From Amycolatopsis oliviviridis (GTDB taxonomy: Bacteria; Actinomycetota; Actinomycetes; Mycobacteriales; Pseudonocardiaceae): DNA of 64,000 nt. This document shows, piece after piece, positions 1 through 8,328 of this stretch (position 1 is its first letter; each line of letters opens with the position of its first letter). The notes below the pieces were generated by a model. That model was not told where the DNA came from. It saw nothing but the letters and a program-made list of their open reading frames with translations, and searched no databases. The DNA lies in contig NZ_BNAY01000002.1 in NCBI RefSeq assembly GCF_014654365.1, positions 1,055,728-1,119,727 on the forward strand, read 5' to 3'. The position numbers were made by a program, and so were the translations under genes.

Positions 1-1
1 G

Positions 2-109
2 AAGGTCCTGCGCTCCAGCCGCGCCGGACGGCATCGCGTCCGCGGCGAGGAAGAGCCCGAGACCACCGCCGAAGAGTCCGCCAAGCTGAGCGACACCGGC
101 ACGGGGTAG
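2..109 (+). CDS. C-terminal end of an upstream protein, probably Lhr helicase (partial)
   Basis: An open frame enters from the left edge and ends at TAG 107-109, giving about 35 residues of a charged tail rich in Arg, Glu and Thr. It stops 6 bp before the nei start. In mycobacteria nei directly follows lhr, a large ATP-dependent DNA helicase, so this is probably the lhr tail. That identity rests only on neighbourhood; the fragment itself carries no domain. Confidence 0.5.
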   Translation, partial: KVLRSSRAGRHRVRGEEEPETTAEESAKLSDTGTG

Positions 110-115
110 GCGCCG

Positions 116-919
116 ATGCCCGAAGGCGACACCGTCTTCCTCGCCGGCAAGGTGCTGGACAAGGCACTCGCCGGGAAGACGCTCGTCCGAGGCGAGTTCA
201 GGGTCCCGCAGCTGGCCACGTCGGATCTCGCCGGACGCGAAGTGCTCGGCGTCGGCACGGTCGGCAAACATCTGTTGACGCGTTTCTCCGGCGATCTCAC
301 CCTGCACAGCCACCTGCGCATGGACGGCAAGTGGGACGTCTACCGGACGGGGGCGCGCTGGCGCAGCCCGGCGCATCAGGCGCGGGTCATCCTCGCCACC
401 GAGGATCTGCAGGCGATCGGGTTCCGCGTGCACGATCTCGAACTCGTGCCCACCGGCGAGGAAGACCGCTTGGTCGGGCACCTCGGCCCGGATCTCCTCG
501 ATCCACAATGGACGGACGAACTCGCGGAGCGGGCGGCGGCCGCGCTGGCCGCGGACCCGGGCCGCGAACTGGGCGACGCCTTGCTGGATCAGCGGATCAT
601 GGCGGGCATCGGGAACATGTACAAGGTCGAAATGTGCTTCCTGCTCGGCGTCACCCCGTGGACGCCGGTGTCCGAAGTGGACCCCGCCAGAGCCGTCGCG
701 CTCGGCCGCAAGTTGTTGAAGACCAACGCCTGGCGCACGTCGCAGACCACCACCGGGGATCTGCGGCGTGGCCGTGAGCACTGGGTCTACGAGCGGACCA
801 AGCTGGGCTGCTTCCGCTGCGGAGGGCGGCTCAAGGTCGCGTCCCAAGGGCCGGGACACCAGGCGAGGCCCACCTGGTTCTGCCCGAAATGCCAGTCTGG
901 CCCCGCTCCCAGCGGTTAA
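116..919 (+). CDS. nei: Fpg/Nei family DNA glycosylase (endonuclease VIII type)
   Basis: Base-excision repair glycosylase/AP lyase that removes oxidised bases. The 267-aa protein begins Met-Pro-Glu-Gly-Asp, which places the catalytic proline and glutamate at residues 2 and 3 after Met removal. A helix-two-turn-helix core lies mid-protein (around MAGIGNMYK). A C-terminal zinc finger has Cys pairs near residues 232/235 and 256/259. Length is normal for the family. The ATG at 116 is fixed because the N-terminus is catalytic. It follows the probable lhr tail by 6 bp, so the two are likely co-transcribed. The Nei rather than Fpg assignment comes from overall resemblance to actinobacterial Nei proteins. 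Confidence 0.9.
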   Translation: MPEGDTVFLAGKVLDKALAGKTLVRGEFRVPQLATSDLAGREVLGVGTVGKHLLTRFSGDLTLHSHLRMDGKWDVYRTGARWRSPAHQARVILATEDLQAIGFRVHDLELVPTGEEDRLVGHLGPDLLDPQWTDELAERAAAALAADPGRELGDALLDQRIMAGIGNMYKVEMCFLLGVTPWTPVSEVDPARAVALGRKLLKTNAWRTSQTTTGDLRRGREHWVYERTKLGCFRCGGRLKVASQGPGHQARPTWFCPKCQSGPAPSG

Positions 920-929
920 ACTGGGCCTC

Positions 930-992
930 GTGACGCTGTTCAAGCTCCCGCTCTACGGGGCCGACACCGAACGCGGCGACCTCGCTCCCTGA
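930..992 (+). CDS. Possible 20-residue leaderless small ORF upstream of adenosine deaminase
   Basis: A GTG at 930 opens 20 codons (begins MTLFKLPLYG) ending at TGA 990-992. A TANNNT-type -10 candidate, TAAACT at 917-922, lies 7 nt before the GTG, the spacing expected for a leaderless actinobacterial transcript. No convincing -35 or Shine-Dalgarno is visible. It could be a leader peptide for the adenosine deaminase 56 bp downstream, or chance. The sequence shows only the ORF and the -10-like word. Confidence 0.25.
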   Translation: MTLFKLPLYGADTERGDLAP

Positions 993-1048
993 GCCGTCCG
1001 CTCCCTCCGCACGTCACCCTTCACTTTCCTTTCCCAGGGAGCTTTGTC

Positions 1049-2098
1049 ATGCCCGGAATCCTCACGGGCGAGGCGCTGCGCGCGTTCGTGCACGCCCTGC
1101 CCAAGGTCGAACTCCACGTCCACCTCGTCGGTTCGGCAAGCCTGCCCACGGTGCTGGAACTGGCCCGCCGCCGCCCGTCCGCCGGGGTGCCCACCGAGCC
1201 CGCGGACCTCGCCGAGTTCTTCACCTTCCGCGATTTCCCGCATTTCCTCCGCAACTACCTGGCCGTGACGTCGCTGGTGCGCGACGCCCGCGACATCCAC
1301 ACCCTCGTCACCGGGCTGGCGGCCGATCTCGCCGCGCAGAACGCCCGCTACGCCGAAGTGACCGTGACTCCGTACAACCACGTCCTCGACGGCATGCCGG
1401 CCGACGATCTCCTCACCGGGCTCGCCACCGGCCGCGCGGCGGCGCGGGCGGACCACGGGGTGGAACTGGCCTGGTGCTTCGACATTCCCGGTGAGAAGGG
1501 GATCATCGCCGGACGCGAAACGGTCGTGTTCGCGCTCCGCGAACGCCCCGAGGGACTGGTGTCCTTCGGGCTCGGCGGCCCCGAGGTCGGCGTCGGCCGC
1601 GCGCAGTTCGCCCCGTTCTTCACCGCGGCCAGGGAGGCGGGGCTGCACAGCGTCCCGCACGCGGGCGAGACCACCGGACCGGCCACCGTCTGGTCGGCGG
1701 TGCACGATCTCGGCGCCGAGCGGATCGGGCACGGCGTCGGCGCGTACACCGATCCGGCGTTACTGGAACACCTTGCCACGCAAAGGATCCCGCTGGAGGT
1801 CTGCCCGACGTCGAACATCAGGACCGGCCAGTTCCCGTCGATCGGAGCGCATCCCGTAAGGCGCCTGCTCGATCACGGCGTGCTGGTCACGCTGAACACC
1901 GACGACCCGCCGATGTTCGGCGCCACCCTCGACGGCGAGTATGTGGCGGTGGCCGAAACCCTGGGCCTGACCGCGGGCGAAATCGCCCGATTCGCGAAGA
2001 ACGCCGTGGAAGCGTCTTTTCTGCCGTCGGCGGACAAGACCGCCCTGCTGGCGGAGATCGAAGAAATCTTGTTGCAGGACCCCGAACTCCTCGCATAG
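1049..2098 (+). CDS. add: Adenosine deaminase family protein
   Basis: Zinc-dependent amidohydrolase that hydrolyses adenosine (or deoxyadenosine) to inosine and ammonia in purine salvage. The 349-aa TIM-barrel protein shows the N-terminal metal motif HxH at residues 23/25 (in VELHVHL), the catalytic HAGE motif near residue 204, and the metal-binding NTDDP motif near 283. Length matches bacterial Add. The start follows the run CCCAGGGAGC. It is monocistronic: upstream is nei with a 129-bp gap, downstream a non-coding RNA candidate. Aminofutalosine deaminases share this fold, so the substrate is not proven; no other futalosine-pathway gene is in the window. Confidence 0.82.
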   Translation: MPGILTGEALRAFVHALPKVELHVHLVGSASLPTVLELARRRPSAGVPTEPADLAEFFTFRDFPHFLRNYLAVTSLVRDARDIHTLVTGLAADLAAQNARYAEVTVTPYNHVLDGMPADDLLTGLATGRAAARADHGVELAWCFDIPGEKGIIAGRETVVFALRERPEGLVSFGLGGPEVGVGRAQFAPFFTAAREAGLHSVPHAGETTGPATVWSAVHDLGAERIGHGVGAYTDPALLEHLATQRIPLEVCPTSNIRTGQFPSIGAHPVRRLLDHGVLVTLNTDDPPMFGATLDGEYVAVAETLGLTAGEIARFAKNAVEASFLPSADKTALLAEIEEILLQDPELLA

Positions 2099-2101
2099 CG
2101 T
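2072..2101 (+). promoter_or_regulatory. Candidate promoter for the RNA downstream of add
   Basis: TTGCAG (2072-2077), an 18-bp spacer and TAGCGT (2096-2101, fitting TANNNT) lie inside the last codons of the deaminase gene. Transcription would start near 2108, just before the structured region. This is a motif match only. Confidence 0.4.
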
Positions 2102-2107
2102 GGCGGT

Positions 2108-2390
2108 ACACGAGAGAGGAGGTGGTCCAAAGTTGTATTCCAACAGGACTCGTGAGGTGACTGTCCGCTAGCGGACTGCACGCGTAGGACTTTCGAGCAG
2201 CGATACAACGCAAGTTGGAGCCACCTTCGGCTCGTCGTCTCTGCTTTCGCGTGGTGCCTGATAGCGAATACCAGGCAGTCACCGGGCCCCCGAGGTTCCC
2301 GAGCACCGGTCCGGCTCGGGCCCGGCCGCCGATTCCGGCGTCCGGGAGCCGCCTCGGGGGTACCCTTATTTCCGGCCCTTTTCCGAGTTG
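2108..2390 (+). ncRNA. Structured non-coding RNA candidate, possibly Ms1/6S-like
   Basis: The 393-bp gap between add and the next gene has no credible protein gene but strong secondary structure. GGTGGTCCAA (2121-2130) pairs with 2215-2225 with a single bulged G at 2220. GTTGTAT (2132-2138) pairs with 2203-2209. A perfect palindrome at 2163-2176 forms the tip of this roughly 105-nt rod. Further hairpins are 2256-2276 and 2298-2320, the latter GC-rich. Length near 280 nt with a rod-like domain recalls Ms1, the abundant RNA-polymerase-binding RNA of actinobacteria; the Ms1 link is from memory and uncertain. A strong Shine-Dalgarno-like run (GAGAGGAGG) precedes TTG at 2133, but that frame stops after 12 codons. 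Confidence 0.5.
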
Positions 2391-2491
2391 TTGCCCCTTT
2401 TGCGAGGTCGGTGGGGACCACCCACCGCCCCGGAGAACCGTCCGCCGCTGTTCCCGCCCCGGGGACCCCGCAGACTGGATAACCTGACGCC

Positions 2492-3052
2492 ATGTTGAGG
2501 CCCGACTTCCCGATCACCACCCCGCGCCTGACCCTCCGCGCCTTCACATCGGCGGATCTCGACGAGCTGAACTCCTTCCAGTCCCGCGCCGACGTCGCCC
2601 GCTACCTCTACTGGGGTCCGCGCAGCCGGGCCGAATCCGCCGCCGCGCTCGCCAAACGGGTGCACAGCAGCAGCCTGTCGAAGGAAGGCCAGCTCCTCGC
2701 GGTGGCCGTGGAACTGACCGAGACCGGGCAGCTGATCGGCGACCTGAACCTCGAATACCTCAGCAGCGAGCACCGCCAGGGCGAGATCGGCTTCGTCTTC
2801 CATCCCGATCACCACGGCAAGGGGTTCGCCGCCGAGGCCGCCACCGAACTGCTGCGGCTCGGTTTCGAAGACCTGGGCCTGCACCGGATCATCGGCCGCT
2901 GTGACGGACGCAACCTCGCTTCGGCCACGCTGATGGAACGCCTCGGCATGCGCAAGGAAGCGCATCTGCGCGAGAACGAGGTCGTCAAGGGCGAGTGGAC
3001 CGACGAACTCGTCTTCGCGATGCTCGAAGACGAGTGGAAGGCAAGGGGCTAG
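2492..3052 (+). CDS. GNAT family N-acetyltransferase (RimJ/RimL-like)
   Basis: A 186-aa single-domain acetyl-CoA-dependent acetyltransferase. It begins with the typical 'TPRLTLRAF' strand of RimJ/RimL-type enzymes. The acetyl-CoA-binding region follows G-E-I-G-F-V-F near residue 100 and continues through HGKGFAAEA. The ending '[22 protein letters not shown]' is typical of the family. TAACCT (2480-2485) lies 6 nt before the ATG, so the message may be leaderless. Its substrate (protein N-terminus or small molecule) cannot be told from sequence. It is 23 bp from pyrD in the same direction and may share a transcript. Confidence 0.85.
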   Translation: MLRPDFPITTPRLTLRAFTSADLDELNSFQSRADVARYLYWGPRSRAESAAALAKRVHSSSLSKEGQLLAVAVELTETGQLIGDLNLEYLSSEHRQGEIGFVFHPDHHGKGFAAEAATELLRLGFEDLGLHRIIGRCDGRNLASATLMERLGMRKEAHLRENEVVKGEWTDELVFAMLEDEWKARG

Positions 3053-3075
3053 AGCTCACCAGGCATGATGGGGCC

Positions 3076-4125
3076 GTGTTCTTCGACAAGATCGTCCGCC
3101 CCGCTCTCTACCGGGTCTCCGGCAGCGACCCCGAAACCGTGCACGAACGCACCATCGGCACGCTCGCCAGGCTGAGCCGGGTCTCCCCCGCGCTCGCCGC
3201 GCTCGGCCGCGTCTACCGGACGGACGATCCGGTCACCTTCCTCGGGCTCCGCTTCCCGAACCGGGTCGGCCTCGCCGCCGGGATGGACAAGAACGGCCGC
3301 GCGCTGCACGCGTGGCCCGCGCTCGGCTTCGGCTTCGTCGAAGTCGGCACGGTCACCCGGCATCCGCAGCCGGGCAACGACAAGCCGCGGCTGTTCACCC
3401 TCGCCGAGACCGACGCGGTGATCAACCGGATGGGCTTCAACAACGAAGGCGCCGAAGCGCTCGCCGCCCGCCTCGCCGCCGGCGGGAAGCCGCCGGTGCC
3501 GCTCGGGGTCAGCATCGGCAAGTCCAAGGTGACCCCGCTCGACGAAGCCGTCGAGGACTACCGGTTCTCGCTACAGGCGCTGTACCCGTACGCCGACTAC
3601 TTCGCGATCAACGTCAGTTCGCCGAACACGCCGGGACTGCGGGCGTTGCAGGACAAGTCCGCGCTGGCGGAACTGCTCGCCGAGCTGCGGAAGACCTCGA
3701 CCGAACTCGCGGGTGGGAAGAAACCGACACCGGTGCTGGTGAAGGTCGCCCCCGACCTCACCGACGAAGCGCTCGCGGAACTGCTGGAGGTCTGCCTCGA
3801 CCACGGCGTCGCCGGGCTGATCGCGACCAACACGACGTTGTCCCGCGAAGGGATCGCGCCGCCCGAGGCTTCCGTCGGCGAGCAGGCGGGCGGGCTTTCC
3901 GGCCGCCCGCTCACCGCGCGCTCGGTCGAGGTGGTGCGGTTCGTGCACGACGAGACCGCCGGCGAGCTGCCGATCATCGGCGTCGGCGGGATCTTCGACG
4001 CCGGCGCCGCCGCACGGATGCTCGACGCCGGCGCCGGTCTCGTCCAGCTCTACACCGGTTTCGCCCTGCACGGACCCGGTCTGGTCAAGCGGGTCGCCCG
4101 AGGTCTCGCGGCCCGGCCGTACTGA
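3076..4125 (+). CDS. pyrD: Dihydroorotate dehydrogenase (quinone), class 2
   Basis: Fourth step of de novo pyrimidine synthesis: oxidises dihydroorotate to orotate with FMN, passing electrons to membrane quinone. The 349-aa protein has the class 2 N-terminal helical extension ([11 protein letters not shown]...), AAGMDKNG, the substrate loop [11 protein letters not shown] with its catalytic serine, and the FMN-phosphate site [27 protein letters not shown]. The frame is open further upstream, but GTG 3076 gives the conserved N-terminus. The 3' end overlaps the convergent allophanate hydrolase gene by 41 bp. Confidence 0.93.
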   Translation: MFFDKIVRPALYRVSGSDPETVHERTIGTLARLSRVSPALAALGRVYRTDDPVTFLGLRFPNRVGLAAGMDKNGRALHAWPALGFGFVEVGTVTRHPQPGNDKPRLFTLAETDAVINRMGFNNEGAEALAARLAAGGKPPVPLGVSIGKSKVTPLDEAVEDYRFSLQALYPYADYFAINVSSPNTPGLRALQDKSALAELLAELRKTSTELAGGKKPTPVLVKVAPDLTDEALAELLEVCLDHGVAGLIATNTTLSREGIAPPEASVGEQAGGLSGRPLTARSVEVVRFVHDETAGELPIIGVGGIFDAGAAARMLDAGAGLVQLYTGFALHGPGLVKRVARGLAARPY

Positions 4126-5719
4126 CGAACCGCAGATAGGCCCGCCAGCACTGGTACCGCGTCAGCTCCGTCGCCGTCGTCGCGGCGGACTGGTCACAAA
4201 GGACGGCGAGTGGCGTGTCGCCGTTCTCCAGCCGGATCCGGCCCAGGACGAACGGTTCGGGCAGCGTGGCCGCGAAGGCTCCGAGCGCGGCGGGCGAGAG
4301 CCGCCAGCGTTCACCCGAAAGCATCGTGTGTTCGCCCGCGGCGCTCACCGGAACCACACCCGGCTGGGGTGGCTCGGTGGGCAGCAACACCATCCGATAG
4401 CCCTCGCCGGTCTGGACCAGCCCGGTGAACCGCGCCCCCGCGCCGACCAGACGCTCGTTCAACGGCTGCCCGCGCAGATGTGCGCCGAACACCACGAGAT
4501 CCGCACCCGGTGCGGGGTAGGGGAAATCGGCCTGTTCGTCGGTGAGCACGGCGGCGAGGTCGATGGCGACCTGGTCGTCGAACGGCCGCACCACCACCGA
4601 AACCCCGTACGGACCGAGGTCCGACGGCGACGACGGCACCGTGACCGCGGCGAGGTCGAGCAGATTGACGAACGCCGTGAACCGCTCCAGCCTGCTCGCG
4701 ACGCCGTCCGGATCGGACAGCGCCTCGGAGACCTCGGGATGGTCCGCGACGGTCGGGAGGACCAGGGCGTCGTACTCGGACAGCATCCGGAGCGCGAGCA
4801 TCCCGGCCTCGGCGACGCGCGGCCTGTCGGCGATGAAGCCGTCGTCGTGGATCAGCTCGCCCACCGCCAGCAGTGCCGAGACCTCCACCGTCTCGACGAG
4901 CGCCCCGGATGCCCGCAGCGCGGAAACCGCGCCAAGGAAAGCGGATCGGGACTGCAGGGACAGTCCGGTGAGCGTCCCGGAGCCCGGGATCGCCACCTTC
5001 GGCCTGTCCCCCGCCGAAAGCCGGACGTCCGGGGGCCAGTCCCGCGCGAGCGGGTCGGCCCCGTCGGGACCGGTCATCAACCCCAGCGCGCGCTGGCCCA
5101 GCGTGAGGCTGCGCGCGAACACCGCGATCCCGCCGCACGGGGCGACACCGGTCTTGGGGATGAGGCCCAGCGTCGGCTTCAACCCGACGATCCCGTTGAG
5201 CGACGCGGGAACCCGGCCCGCTCCCGCGGTGTCCGTGCCGACCGCCAGATCGACGAGGCCGAGCGCGACGGCGACGGCCGCGCCGCTGCTCGCGTTGCCG
5301 GAGACGCGGGCGGTGTTCAGCGCTGCGCTCACGACGCCGTACGGGCTGCGGGTGTGGTCGAGATCGCTGCCGAACCGGTCGCAGTTGGTCTTGCCGATCA
5401 CCACCGCCCCGGCCGCGGTCAGCCGCGACACGGAAGTGGCACCGGTACAGCAGAGCTCGTCGTCCGCCCCGGGAAGACCGGCGACGTCGATGACGTCGGC
5501 GACCGCCACCAGGGTTCCGGCGAGCGGCAGGTCCGCGCCCGCGCGGACCCGTTCATCGACCGCCTTCGCCTCCACGAGGGCGTCTTCCAGGGGACGGAGG
5601 GCGATCCAGACGTCGGGCCGGTCGACCTCGGCGATCCGGTCGTAGGCGGCGATGACGCGCTGGTACGAGCTGGGAGGTGGTGCGGGGATCGGCTCTGGTT
5701 CCGGGGGAAGCGTCGTCAC
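4085..5719 (-). CDS. atzF: Allophanate hydrolase
   Basis: Splits allophanate (urea-1-carboxylate) to ammonia and CO2, the second step of ATP-dependent urea breakdown. Of 545 residues, the first two thirds are an amidase-signature domain with the catalytic lysine in [10 protein letters not shown], the glycine/serine stretch [13 protein letters not shown] and the serine region [14 protein letters not shown]. The C-terminal part has the allophanate-hydrolase-specific domain ending in the conserved '[11 protein letters not shown]'. GTG 5717-5719 was chosen because GGAAAGGA precedes it. No urea carboxylase or urea transporter lies nearby. It is slightly shorter than typical AtzF (about 600). Confidence 0.85.
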   Translation of the reverse strand: MTTLPPEPEPIPAPPPSSYQRVIAAYDRIAEVDRPDVWIALRPLEDALVEAKAVDERVRAGADLPLAGTLVAVADVIDVAGLPGADDELCCTGATSVSRLTAAGAVVIGKTNCDRFGSDLDHTRSPYGVVSAALNTARVSGNASSGAAVAVALGLVDLAVGTDTAGAGRVPASLNGIVGLKPTLGLIPKTGVAPCGGIAVFARSLTLGQRALGLMTGPDGADPLARDWPPDVRLSAGDRPKVAIPGSGTLTGLSLQSRSAFLGAVSALRASGALVETVEVSALLAVGELIHDDGFIADRPRVAEAGMLALRMLSEYDALVLPTVADHPEVSEALSDPDGVASRLERFTAFVNLLDLAAVTVPSSPSDLGPYGVSVVVRPFDDQVAIDLAAVLTDEQADFPYPAPGADLVVFGAHLRGQPLNERLVGAGARFTGLVQTGEGYRMVLLPTEPPQPGVVPVSAAGEHTMLSGERWRLSPAALGAFAATLPEPFVLGRIRLENGDTPLAVLCDQSAATTATELTRYQCWRAYLRFVSTAGPRDLGRPA

Positions 5720-5995
5720 TGGGCGTCCTTTCCTCGGCGGGGACGAGAAAGACCACTGCGCGAGATCCACTGTGTCCGGTCCACCACCCTGGAACGCCCG
5801 CTCACGCGGGCTGGGTTCAGGCCCGAGCTGGGAAAAGCACTGCGTGCATGAGAGAAACGTTAAGCATCGCGAGTTGCCGTCACCAGCGGTTTCGGCTTAC
5901 GCGAGCGTTTCGGTATCACACAGTGAGCAGGTCGTTACGCAATGGAGTATTAGCGGCGACGAATGAGACGATTGTCCAGGAAAGCGCCTGCTCAG
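5720..5995. other. Intergenic region upstream of allophanate hydrolase, no gene seen
   Basis: This stretch is less GC-rich than its surroundings, especially 5850-5990, and should contain the minus-strand promoter of the allophanate hydrolase gene. I see no protein gene or clear operator. It ends where the 21-bp repeat array begins. Confidence 0.5.
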
Positions 5996-6191
5996 CCCGC
6001 GTGCTCGAAGACCGAACTCACGTGCTTGAAGCCGTGACTCACGTGATTGGAGGCGTGACTCACGTGATTCGAGGCGTGACTCACGTGATTGTAAGCGGAT
6101 CTCGCGTGATCAGGCAGGCACCGGTGAGATCCGCCTTCAAGCACGCGAGATCCGTGTCCGAGCACGCGAGTCACGGGTTCAAGCACGCGAG
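5996..6191. repeat. 21-bp periodic repeat array, ten units in two opposed blocks
   Basis: The octamer CTC(A/G)CGTG recurs at 5996 (as CCCGCGTG), 6017, 6038, 6059, 6080 and 6101, exactly 21 bp apart. Its reverse complement follows at the same phase at 6121 (CCGGTGAG, degenerate), 6142, 6163 and 6184. The units also share TTGAAG(C/G)C between octamers. The two blocks face each other about 6112, making a large inverted repeat. The array ends 8 bp from the pspM stop codon, and the last partial unit runs through that stop. The function is unknown; options are terminator, nucleoid-protein site or transcript 3' stabiliser. Confidence 0.85.
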
Positions 6192-6199
6192 TTCCGGGT

Positions 6200-7195
6200 T
6201 CAGGAGAGTTCGCGCAGGGCCATGGCGAGTCCGGCGAGCTTGTCGGTCGCGTCGGAGAGCGATTCCTTGGACGACGTCATGCCGTCCGAGCTCGCGGCGA
6301 CGGTGTGCCCGGCGGCCGCGACGAGACCGCCGTAGCCGTCGAGGCCGTCGTCGAGCTGCTCGCGCAGTTGCTTGACGGCGGCGTCGAGGGCGCCGCGTTC
6401 CCGCTCGGGCGCGGCGTCGCGGCCGCGTTCGATGGCCTGGATCCGGCCCGCCAGGCCGCGCAGGGCCTGCGCGGCCTCAGCGGCGGTGGTCCGGGCGTCC
6501 GCGACGGCGATCTCCGAGACCGGCATGGTGCCGAGCGACGTCGGCTGCGAAAGCTGGCGAAGCAGCTCCGCCAGCGAAGCCTCGCTCTCGGCGAGACGCT
6601 CCATCGGCTCCCGTGCGACGGACCGTGCCGGGGGCAGCGGCGGCGGGGCGGCGGGCGCCGCGGGCAGCACGGTGCGGTTGAGCGTCCGCAGCCGCAGCCC
6701 CGACTTCACCCCGAAGGTGCCGAAGATGATGGTGAACGCGCCGCCCGCGATGGCCTGGAGGACGTCGGCCTGGCCCGCCTTCAGCAGGCCGGCGCCCGCG
6801 ACGAACGCGAACAGTCCACAAAGGACGGTGAGGAGGATCCAGAAGGTCAGCGCACGGGACGTGCGGCGCTTCTGTCTCTCCAGTTTGGCGGCGGGCTCGT
6901 TCCAGCGGGCCCACTTGGCCTTCGCCTCGGCGACCACCGGGATCTGCCCCGACGCCATCGACGTCAGCTGCTGCGAGATCTTCGGCATGGCCGGCATCTG
7001 CGGCATCTGGGGACGCGGCCGCGGCGGCTGGGCTGGCCGAGGCTGGGCGGGGCGTGGAGAAGAGCCCTGCTCGGAGGGCGGGATGTAGCGCTGCAGCTTC
7101 TCCTGCGCGCGTTGGGCGTAGTCGGGCAGCTTCTCGATGTGCTTCTCAAGCTTGGCGGTGAACTCCCCGAAGTCCTTGCGCCTGCCCTGCCCCAT
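6200..7195 (-). CDS. pspM: PspA-associated membrane protein, PspM-like
   Basis: Envelope-stress protein encoded directly after pspA, as Rv2743c (pspM) is in M. tuberculosis. The 331-aa protein has a charged N-terminus (MGQGRRKDFGEF), a Pro/Arg-rich linker near residues 55-85 and two membrane segments (ALTFWILLTVLCGLFAFVAG and VLQAIAGGAFTIIFGTFG). A helical cytoplasmic C-terminal region follows. By analogy with mycobacteria it would bind PspA at the membrane. ATG 7195 follows the typical N-terminus; an upstream in-frame extension is rejected. It is 70 bp from pspA in the same direction. The stop codon merges with the 21-bp repeat array. Confidence 0.75.
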   Translation of the reverse strand: MGQGRRKDFGEFTAKLEKHIEKLPDYAQRAQEKLQRYIPPSEQGSSPRPAQPRPAQPPRPRPQMPQMPAMPKISQQLTSMASGQIPVVAEAKAKWARWNEPAAKLERQKRRTSRALTFWILLTVLCGLFAFVAGAGLLKAGQADVLQAIAGGAFTIIFGTFGVKSGLRLRTLNRTVLPAAPAAPPPLPPARSVAREPMERLAESEASLAELLRQLSQPTSLGTMPVSEIAVADARTTAAEAAQALRGLAGRIQAIERGRDAAPERERGALDAAVKQLREQLDDGLDGYGGLVAAAGHTVAASSDGMTSSKESLSDATDKLAGLAMALRELS

Positions 7196-7265
7196 TGCCC
7201 TCTCCCCTGTCTTCAGGTGAGACCGGTCCCGCACCGCGGGCGCGGGACCGGCTCCCGTTGTCGTA

Positions 7266-8108
7266 TCAGGCGGGGTTCTTGCCCTGTTCGGCCTGAACCC
7301 GTGCCTGGATCTCACGCTGGATGTCCGCCGAGCTCGACGCCTTCGGCGCGGCGGCGGTCTTGCCGTCGGTCACCTGAGCGACGGAGTCACCCTTCATGGA
7401 CGCGCGGATCTGCTCCAGCCGCGAGTGCCCCGCGAGCTGGGTCGTGGAGGCCTGGACCTCCATCATCCGGCCCTGGACGGAGTTCTGTGCGAGTTCGGCC
7501 GAGCCGAGCGCCGTGGTGTAGCGCTTCTCGATCTTGTCGCGAACGTCTTCCAGCGACGGGGTGTTGCCCGGCGCGGCCAGCTGGCTCATCTGGTTCAGCG
7601 AAGCGGAGACCTGCTCCTGCATCTTCGCCTGCTCCAGCTGCGAGAGCAGCTTGGTGCGCTCGGCCAGCTTCTGCTGCAGCATGGTCGCGTTGCGCTCGAC
7701 GGCCTTCTTCGCCTGCTCCGCAGCCTGAAGCGACTGGTCGTGCAGGGTCTTCAGGTCCTCGATGCTCTGCTCGGCGGTCACGAGCTGCGCGGCGAAGCTC
7801 TCCGCCGCGTTCTCGAACTCGGTCGCCTTCTGCTCATCACCCTTGGCACGCGCCTCGTCGGCGAGCACCAGCGCCTGACGGGTCGAAGCCTGCAGCTTCT
7901 CCACGTCGCCGAGCTGGCGGTTCAGCTTCATCTCCAGCTGACGCTGGTTACCGATCACCGAGGCGGCCTGCTGGGTCAGCGCCTGGTGGTTGCGCTGCGC
8001 CTCCTCGATGGCCTGCTGGATCTGTACCTTCGGGTCGGCGTGCTCGTCGATCTTCGACGAGAACGCCGCCATCATGTACTTCCAGAACTTCACGAACGGG
8101 TTGGCCAT
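7266..8108 (-). CDS. pspA: Phage shock protein A (PspA/IM30 family)
   Basis: Membrane-remodelling, ESCRT-III-like protein that coats and stabilises damaged inner membrane. The 280-aa sequence begins with the amphipathic N-terminus [30 protein letters not shown]. It is then almost entirely charged heptad-like coiled coil to about residue 220. The tail contains a stretch rich in Ala and Ser. ATG 8106-8108 is preceded by GGAGGAG. It is co-oriented with pspM, while clgR lies 1.7 kb upstream beyond a sigma-factor gene. ClgR control is expected from the mycobacterial system but no binding site was identified here. Confidence 0.93.
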   Translation of the reverse strand: MANPFVKFWKYMMAAFSSKIDEHADPKVQIQQAIEEAQRNHQALTQQAASVIGNQRQLEMKLNRQLGDVEKLQASTRQALVLADEARAKGDEQKATEFENAAESFAAQLVTAEQSIEDLKTLHDQSLQAAEQAKKAVERNATMLQQKLAERTKLLSQLEQAKMQEQVSASLNQMSQLAAPGNTPSLEDVRDKIEKRYTTALGSAELAQNSVQGRMMEVQASTTQLAGHSRLEQIRASMKGDSVAQVTDGKTAAAPKASSSADIQREIQARVQAEQGKNPA

Positions 8109-8328
8109 CTCCTCCGCCTGCCTTCTCGCATCCCACGGGCTGTTACCTCGAGGTGGGGCGTCCCCTCTGTGATGTTGCAACGTCCCGACCCCGGCGTTGA
8201 GTTCCATCGTGTCAGGTCGGCGTCCCGCGTTCCAGGCGACCCCGACGGAATTCAGGGATCCCCCTGACTGTGATGTCCACGACCTTTCGGGTTCACCGTC
8301 CGGTGACCCTGGGTGAAGACGGCCGGAT

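Noticed and set aside
1049..2098. Aminofutalosine deaminase of the alternative menaquinone pathway
   Set aside because: No other mqn gene nearby; the sequence motifs do not discriminate, so the general family name is kept.
2133..2171. Short ORF (TTG start, 12 codons) with a very strong Shine-Dalgarno
   Set aside because: It lies inside the paired arms of the RNA candidate and ends at a palindrome; the purine run is explained as part of the helix with 2215-2225. Translation is not excluded.
5992..6186. Minus-strand ORF of 64 aa made of repeated NHVSHAS units
   Set aside because: The peptide repeat is just the 21-bp DNA periodicity; no RBS and no codon-bias support.
5996..6191. CRISPR array
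   Set aside because: Units are 21 bp with no unique spacers, half are inverted, and no cas genes are near.
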